Origin: Wolfiporia cocos
Taxonomy: Eukaryota > Basidiomycota > Agaricomycetes > Polyporales > Phaeolaceae
Assembly (NCBI GenBank): GCA_029448655.1
Contig: JACCLO010000004.1
Span: 4,340,001 to 4,404,000, forward strand
Direction of reading: 5' to 3'
DNA length: 64,000 bases
Translations under genes and position numbers: made by a program
Part shown: piece after piece, positions 58,109 through 64,000 of the stretch
Layout: every line of letters begins with the position of its first letter
Position numbering within the stretch: position 1 is the stretch's first letter
Notes under the pieces: generated by a model
The model's database searches: none
Seen by the model: the letters and a program-made list of their open reading frames with translations, nothing else
What the model was told of the DNA's origin: nothing

Positions 58109-61100
58109 TCAGTGCTCCTCGTATATATTCCAAGACTGACAAAGAACAAATCAGTTTGTGGGGTTAGTGAACGAGAGGCGCGACTTACAGAACGCCACTT
58201 CAGCCCCCAGTGTTTGTTGATTGGTCCGTCAATGCCAAATGCCACACCTTTGAACCACCAGAAGGTGCTGATGATCGCGAAAGTAGTGACACCAAAGACG
58301 ATCCACTTCGTCCGATCGGTGAGACGTTTCGAAGTGAATACAAGATGATCGAGGAGATGCGCGGCCATCAAAACGGAGAAATACAGTGTAGGCAACTATA
58401 AGGGACCGTATCAGTGATAACCCGAGATTGTAAGACCACACGTACATAGTGGTGCACGTATGTTACGCGACCCATGATCAAGAAAGGGACTGTGCGAAAA
58501 TGTCAATAATTTTGACATTGAATCGAACGAACAGAAATCACTGACTGAAATGGAACAACCATCCGAGCATGGCTATTTTGCTAACGTACACGAAGTGGTC
58601 CCACTCCCCTACGCGATGTCAGCGTTTCAACATTCCGCAGAGGGTACTCACTCACTTGTTTCCATGTCCACATATTTACGTTGCATGCGAATCAGGTAGA
58701 ATACGATTGTGGCAGAGGCGACAAACAGGCTCAGTGTCCCACCCCACCAGATCACTGGTGTACCAAGTAAGTAATACTTAGTCTGATTGTCCCCCCAGCC
58801 GCACATGCGCAACCCAAGGTGCATCCAGGGCCAGTCCAGAGGCTTCGACGCTAGGACATCCTCTTTATCCGGGTCCGGAACCAGCGCATTATTTGTTGTC
58901 ATCATAGCTACATTGAGATGCCAGAAATCACGAAGGAATGACGTTTTGTAGAACTCGGTATTGCCAGGTGGAACTGTGAAGGGGTTCAGCAGCGCTTCGG
59001 ACCCAGCACATTGAGCACGTACGTCGTTCATTGATATGCGTTTCGACATTCCAGTACGTGTATATATCTCCAGTGTTGTTTTCCTTATCGCAGCTGACCT
59101 CGATTTGCTTGAAACCCCATTGCGGCAGAATCTCGTTGCCAGCACGCAGGTAACAGCCAAGCGCTTGATGCCGGAATCGGAGTCGCGTTGACATTGCGTG
59201 GATCTTGTCAACATGGCTTTTGCTCCCTCGCTGGAGATCATCGACAACCTCTACAACCCAATAGTCCTGGAGATCACCAATCTTGTCATCGCCATAGCCG
59301 GAGACCTCGAAGTTCAACTTGGATACAGGCGCGGGCAAGGGATGCGAATGAAGGTTGCGTTTGGTCGGCATGTGGCTGAGACGGATGACATCACCGTCAT
59401 GCAGAAACTTGATGGGTCCTTCGGGATTGTATGGCTCTTCATCCCAGCGCGGTAGGATTACCCAGTCATTGTTCTCGTCCTTGTAGTGGTAGCATGTCAC
59501 TTGTTGCTGCAGCGAACCAACCGGGTAGGCTTGGACGTGCGAGTGCAACAGACCACCCGCCCAGCCCATGTTTTTCAGCGTGACTTGGGAGCCATAAGCA
59601 ACCTCTGCAGACAAAATCAGATCAGGCTCGCCAAAGAGTTCATGTTTTGTCTTACCAAGTGGGTTCTCCGAGAACGTGTTTCCTATGAGGTTGGCCTGGA
59701 ACAGCGAGCTCATCTTCGCATCATCAGGCCCTGAATGGCTCAGGATCATGAAGTGAATCTTGAAGAATGTCATGTAGAGCACGATGGGCAGAACGATGAG
59801 ACACGCTATACGTGCTCCCCAGTGCCTACATTGATCACGCTTGTTGGTAAATTAGCACGAATCCTGTCGATGGAAGTCTGAACAAGTGGCACGTACAACA
59901 GACATTCGTAGGTCGCCGAACTTTCCCCATAGGTCTTCGATTGTGTAGACGCCGACCACTGCCGTCACAAACAGACCGACCCACTTAATACTATAGAACA
60001 CATCAGCAACGCACTTTGAAGGGAAGTACTTGGCTAAGCACCTAGTCACACAACCGATGGAAGCACCTGTCAGAGCGAGCCATAACCACCAATCAAACGA
60101 GAACGACCTGCGGAGACAGTCAATGGTTAAGCTCATCCCATGAGATAAAATCACGACATACTGGTATTGTTGATTGTGGAATTTGGTGAGACAAAAGACC
60201 GTAGTAAAAGTGAAGAATAGCAGCATCGAATCAAGTAGAATGAACCGCGAGATGCATAGCCAGGCAACGTCTGGGCGCGTGTTATGGCCGACGATCGTCC
60301 ATATAAGAGGAACCCTCCTTACCAAGAAGCACCATCAATGCTACTAGATGACATGCTCTCCAGCTCATACCGAGCTCGACTGCTGTGTACCATCCTAACG
60401 GGACCATGGCGACACCGAAGAGAGCCATCATTACGCGCATGGCAACATATGGGATATTCTCCGGGTACGTCGCCCCACTTGTGAAGTCAAAGTGTCCGTC
60501 ATAGCCTGCCAGCAGACCAGACAGCCCGACAAGCATCTTTCCCAAAGGCGGATGGACGTCGAAGTAGAATTGTCGCTTCAAGTAGTACGACCCAAACTTG
60601 CCGAAGTGGGCTTCATCCCAAACGACGACATTCGCGTGGCCGATTTTGTGGAAGCGCGTCCAGCATGAGAGGAGGGTATATACGACAGGGGGGATATGTT
60701 CAAGATTTTGTTGAAAGAACTCTCCCTATATGTATGCCCATGAAGGTTACGCATAGCAAGGGGTAAAGCACATACCACGGTTGTAGGAGGCGGCGGGGGA
60801 GGACGTCTCATTCGCCCGCTGCCCATTGGGCTCTTAAGGTCCTTCATCTTCGTGTAGACATCCTTCCCCCCGTCATCGTACACCTCGTATTCCTTCTCGG
60901 AGCTGTGGATGTGCCCAGAAGAGTTCCCGCCCGCGCCGGGACCGCGCGGTACCCTCCGTCGGGCAGTGTCTTCGTTCATGTAGTGTAACGGTAATTCCTC
61001 CTCCCGGCGAGAAGGTGCCGCCCAGTGTGAGTTGTCCGTCGCGGGGTATGGGACCTCTTCAAAGTCTGAGGAAGTACGCGGGGAGCTTTCAGGTGGGGTA

Positions 61101-61132
61101 CCAATATGCAGTGTCACCTGCGAAGGCCTCAT
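58109..61132 (-). CDS. PMT2: Dolichyl-phosphate-mannose protein O-mannosyltransferase (PMT, PMT2-type)
   Basis: ER membrane enzyme that starts protein O-mannosylation. The cytosolic N-terminus (about 130 residues, Pro-rich PPPPPPTTV) starts at ATG 61130-61132. The first luminal loop has the catalytic Asp-Glu motif VVVWDEAHFGKFGSYYLKRQ followed by FDVHPPLGKMLVGLSGLLAG. Membrane helices include MALFGVAMVPLGWYTAVELG and SRFILLDSMLLFFTFTTVFC. The central luminal MIR domain is visible (YGSQVTLKNMGWAGGLLHSH, DVIRLSHMPTKRNLHSHPLP, MSTRLRFRHQALGCYLRAGN). The C-terminal helices carry LRMCGWGDNQTKYYLLGTPV and MGRVTYVHHYLPTLYFSVLM, ending WNIYEEH. The many introns are short. PMT2-type is favoured by HLNVAMMTTNNALVPDPDKE, but the PMT1/2/4 class needs a tree. 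Confidence 0.94.
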
Positions 61133-61503
61133 GCGCTACGAGATACACAGCCCAAGCCTGTGTTACCGGGTGCTAGCAGAGTATCAATGAAGGAGAACGA
61201 ACGACGGAAATCAAAAGCGGGAGTGCTGCGCGTATCCGCGTTACCGCACGAGCATGAATACTGGCTTGGCTTGCGCGCTTTCCAAGTGACACGTCCTTTT
61301 AGATCACGATCTCACCGCCACATCAGGCTGCGGCACTCAGAGGCCGGGATTATGAAAAGATGTATACACAGAAGGAGCGGGCGGGAACTACTTTTCATGG
61401 GAGTTACAGCATATACAGCATGAAGCATGGGAAACAAGGTGTGACCGGGAAAAAACTGGACAGAACCAGGTGTGCAGGAGCCGGAGGTCGTGATACAGGT
61501 TCA
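61133..61503. other. Intergenic region
   Basis: 371 bases between the PMT start codon and the fibrillarin stop codon, both on the minus strand. It contains the PMT promoter and the fibrillarin 3' UTR. No gene or repeat seen. Confidence 0.5.
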
Positions 61504-62706
61504 TTACTTGTGCCGTTGGTAGACAGCTGGAAGCAGAATCTGAGTAAGGGGGAAGGAGCAAGTGATTAGTGATTCAACGTACCTGAGACCATTGCATGGT
61601 CACGTTCGTATGGCTCAAGAGTGACCTGTTCCAAGGGCTTGAATTTGTTGTCCCGCAAGAACTGGACTTCCCGGGCAAACACAGTTTCTGGCGGTGCAGT
61701 CGAGTCGATACAGCTGGCCTTGATGGAGATGACGACATGGCCACCATTCTTCAAGAAGTACTCGGAGTTGAGGGCGACAATTCGAGCCTGATCGGGCTGC
61801 GCGACATCGGCGAAAATGACATCAACTGATGAAAGAAGCATGCGGTATTTCTGTGGTGTGCGAGCGTCCTCCACAATGGCTGAACAGGGCAATCAGCGCG
61901 TGAAGAGGCAAACACGACGTGGGCTTACGGATAACGTTCGTCCGCTTCTTGGCCATATTGATCAAGTCACGGCCTGAGCGCAGCGAGAACTCAACGGCGT
62001 ACACCACCCCTTCCTGGAGCGCTGATTCAGAACAAAGAACAAATCAACCAATAGTGGAAAGTGCGCTCACTGGGCCGACAATGTCCGCGACGTGACTGAC
62101 ACTTGTTCCACTGGCAGCACCAAGGTAGAGCACCTTCTTTCCGGGCTCGATGTAGATTTTGTCCAATCCGCCAAGCACACCTGCGGCAAGCTTGCTGCGG
62201 AACGGGTTCCAGACACGGTACTCGACCTTGGTGCCGTCGACCCCGCCATCGATAGATATCCGCTTCTCGCCATAGACGGCTTCGCCGGGTACGAGGTTTT
62301 TGGTGACTAACATGCTGTCCTTGCCTTTCGCGATGAAGACACCAGGGTGACGGTGAGGCTCAAGGACGACGTTAGCACCTCCCCTTCCTCCGCCGCGCCC
62401 GCCACGTCCACCCCTTGCACCACGTCCTCCGCCCCGTCCCCGGTCGCCGCCTCGTTTTGCAACGCCTCCTCGCGCAGCACCGCCTGCATCATTGTAGAGA
62501 CTTCAGCGTTCGCTTGTCATGATACCGAAAATTCACACACCTCGTCCGCCACCCCTAAAGCCGCCTCTGGCACCGCCGCGAGCACCTCCTCGTCCACCAC
62601 CACCTCGCCCACCACCAAAGCCACCACGACCTCCTGAAGCTCCTGTAGTCTGTCGTTGACAATCCCTGCTTCATAAAATGGAAGAAACATGCGCACCGAA
62701 CGCCAT
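61504..62706 (-). CDS. NOP1: rRNA 2'-O-methyltransferase fibrillarin (NOP1)
   Basis: Nucleolar box C/D snoRNP methyltransferase. The start exon is 10 nt (MAF and a split Gly codon, ATG 62704-62706). The GAR domain follows, with [20 protein letters not shown] and a second arm after an intron ([20 protein letters not shown]). Then comes the methyltransferase: [56 protein letters not shown], and the SAM-binding [20 protein letters not shown]. Catalytic K-D-K-H residues appear in [40 protein letters not shown] and [15 protein letters not shown] last 3' intron after HAMVS joins AVYQRHK and the stop TAA at 61504-61506. Without that join the protein would end at an intron codon. Full length, about 310 residues. 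Confidence 0.96.
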
Positions 62707-62863
62707 TTTAACCTGCTAGACCGTGTGGTGGTACGTCCGGTAAGAGTGAATCTGCAGGTTAAGTTTTGCGTCGGCTCAGATTGGTTGATCGAAGGATTTC
62801 CGGGAATAGAAAGCAATCGAGCAGTAGCAAACACGCACAATCATATATCAAGTAAAAGTTCAC

Positions 62864-62870
62864 AAAAAAA
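62864..62870 (-). terminator. Pol III terminator of tRNA-Ser
   Basis: Run of seven T on the minus strand two bases past the 3' end of tRNA-Ser, a strong RNA polymerase III termination signal. Confidence 0.85.
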
Positions 62871-62872
62871 GC

Positions 62873-62964
62873 GTCACCTGAGCGATTCGAACACTCGCGG
62901 GCAAAGCCCAACCGCTTGTCATGCATATAGCAGGCGATCCCGTTAACCACTCCGGCAAAGTGAC
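62873..62964 (-). tRNA. tRNA-Ser (anticodon GCU), short intron
   Basis: Acceptor stem GTCACTT/AGGTGAC on the minus strand. The long variable arm GGGCTTTGCCC is characteristic of Ser. D arm CCGGAGTGGTTAACGG. Anticodon stem ATCGC/GCGGT, loop CTGCTAA after removing an intron of about 11 nt (after A37), so the anticodon is GCT, decoding AGC/AGT. T stem GAGTG/CGCTC with TTCGAAT loop. Mature length about 81 nt. The CCA end is not encoded. The gene is followed by a T7 terminator. Confidence 0.92.
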
Positions 62965-63072
62965 ACTGCCGTCTTCGGAGCACATACTAACTATATCCGT
63001 AGCATGATGCCTGATGCATATATGCATCGTCGCCCACGCCTATACATATACTGTCCTGATGGTTTCGCCGCC

Positions 63073-64000
63073 CTAGTCCGAGTCCTCCTCGTCAATGTCA
63101 ACAATCTCTCCTCTTATGCCCTCAATCCCATAGTACGGCACTCTATCGCGGATCCACCGCCCAAGCAACCAGTCTACCCGGCACAGTCCCGAACCAGTCG
63201 CGGATGCAAGCCACGGAGCACATGCAAGCCCATTTCCTTGATTCCAGACAACGCGCTGCACGCCTACTTCACGCGGCCATGCGCCTGTTCCAACAGGGAT
63301 GATCTTGTTGCTGCGAGAGGCTGTTGGACGATCGATCGACTCCTGAAGAGCTGGTCAATGGGGACTCGTAGGTGCGAGAGATAAAACACAACATGCCTTC
63401 GGCAAGAATCTCTCCAGCATCCTCCACTCTTTGTCTTTACGACTGTAGTCGAGCTGGTATATCTGATGCACAAAAAACGGCTGTGAATTGGCAATGAGCG
63501 AGAGCAGTTCGCGAGCGACTGACATGACTTACAACTGAGCCTCCTCGTCTCGTGGACTTCAGCGTGTTAGTCGTCAAACAGCTGCCGTCCGTGACACCGA
63601 TGGCAAGCTGTGCGTGGTAGTCGGATGCACTGAGACTCTTTCATGAAGTTCTTACGATTCAGCCAGGCATATGGTGGCGTTCTGCTGTCACCTACCCAGA
63701 CAGGTCCATCAGGCTCGAGGATTGCATGCCCTCTACCCAGCATACCCGGAGACAACGAATAGCTCTTGACAATGTTCTCATGATCAATTGTCACTGGTCC
63801 ACCGCAATACGTCGAGAAGCATAATGAATTCACAACATCTGAAATGCGTGTTTAGCAATCATGACAGTGTTGAATGACGTCATTGTGAACACACCCCTTG
63901 TACGGTTCATTACATTGCCCGTCAGCTCGCGTATATCAGTAAGGCATTCGACGCCATCGTAGCCGCCACTCGCGATGACCATCGGGTCATCGGCTGTGCG
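63073..64000 (-). CDS. Probable TFIIIC WD-repeat subunit (TFC6/sfc6-like), C-terminal part, partial
   Basis: The gene runs off the right end of the window; only its 3' exons are present. Assembled segments include SGGYDGVECLTDIRELTGNV, MNRTRDVVNSLCFSTYCGGP and VTIDHENIVKSYSLSPGMLG. After an intron these continue with SASDYHAQLAIGVTDGSCLT, RRGGS, FVHQIYQLDYSRKDKEWRML and finally QRVVWNQGNGLACAPWLASA, then TGSGLCRVDWLLGRWIRDRV. It ends DIDEEDSD (stop TAG 63073-63075). The G-x-D-G-x and A-S-G-x-x-D-G repeats are WD40-like, and the D-x-R pairing recalls the sfc6/TFC6 family of TFIIIC subunits that bind Pol III promoters. The call is tentative, because the diagnostic N-terminal repeats are outside the window. 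Confidence 0.55.

Overview
This window is nuclear DNA of a filamentous basidiomycete, most likely an Agaricomycete. Genes are packed tightly on both strands. Almost every one is interrupted by short introns of about 50-65 bp with GT...AG ends and a few GC...AG ends. The protein families present (GPI mannosyltransferase, GMF, BUB2, Rrn6-like Pol I factor, two-family PMT, fungal ATP15, fungal mitochondrial ribosomal proteins) are fungal. No prokaryotic operon, CRISPR array, intact transposon or secondary-metabolite cluster was found.

Layout. 1-288: 3' end of a GPI mannosyltransferase (PIG-M/GPI14). 439-1044(-): GMF-type actin regulator. 1336-7226(+): tandem pair of MFS transporters. 7469-9004(-): tail-anchored inositol 5-phosphatase. 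9208-10358(-): mitochondrial uL3m. 10495-13684(+): Rrn6/TAF1C-like Pol I factor. 14344-15779(+): mitochondrial carrier. 16317-17597(-): BUB2. 17690-21089(+): epsilon-type adaptin. 21199-23212(-): CCT4. 23418-25165(+): UFD1. 25383-27506(-): N-myristoyltransferase. 27727-29251(-): OGG1. 29438-29552(-): tRNA-Ala. 29743-30656(+): Rab GTPase. 31060-31656(-): dual-specificity phosphatase. 32427-33955(-): eIF4A. 34281-36393(+): SF3B2. 36591-39145(-): 2-isopropylmalate synthase. 39417-40400(-): metallophosphoesterase. 41737-42070(+): ATP synthase epsilon. 43066-44100(+): seven-knuckle CCHC protein. 44481-45202(+): cytochrome oxidase subunit (COX IV/Cox5). 45697-46928(-): RPN8. 47552-47974(+): mitochondrial mL54. 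48256-50775(-): HEL2/ZNF598. 51031-54437(-): long coiled-coil protein. 54931-57909(+): UBP3/USP10. 58109-61132(-): protein O-mannosyltransferase. 61504-62706(-): fibrillarin. 62873-62964(-): tRNA-Ser. 63073-64000(-): 3' part of a TFIIIC-like WD protein.

The genes are mostly housekeeping: translation and ribosome biogenesis, splicing, protein quality control, respiration, glycosylation and trafficking. They look like independent transcription units rather than a pathway cluster. Several pairs are divergent with short shared promoters (BUB2/adaptin 92 bp, uL3m/Rrn6-like 136 bp, CCT4/UFD1 205 bp). I do not see a new multi-gene system. The most interesting items are gene-level: a 2-isopropylmalate synthase with two consecutive LeuA regulatory domains, a Rab whose switch-II glutamine is threonine, an 8-nt microexon inside a zinc-knuckle codon block, coding exons consisting only of the ATG, and reciprocal GC-AG introns in the duplicated transporters. 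Exon boundaries were worked out by eye from splice consensus and reading-frame continuity. They have not been checked with transcripts.
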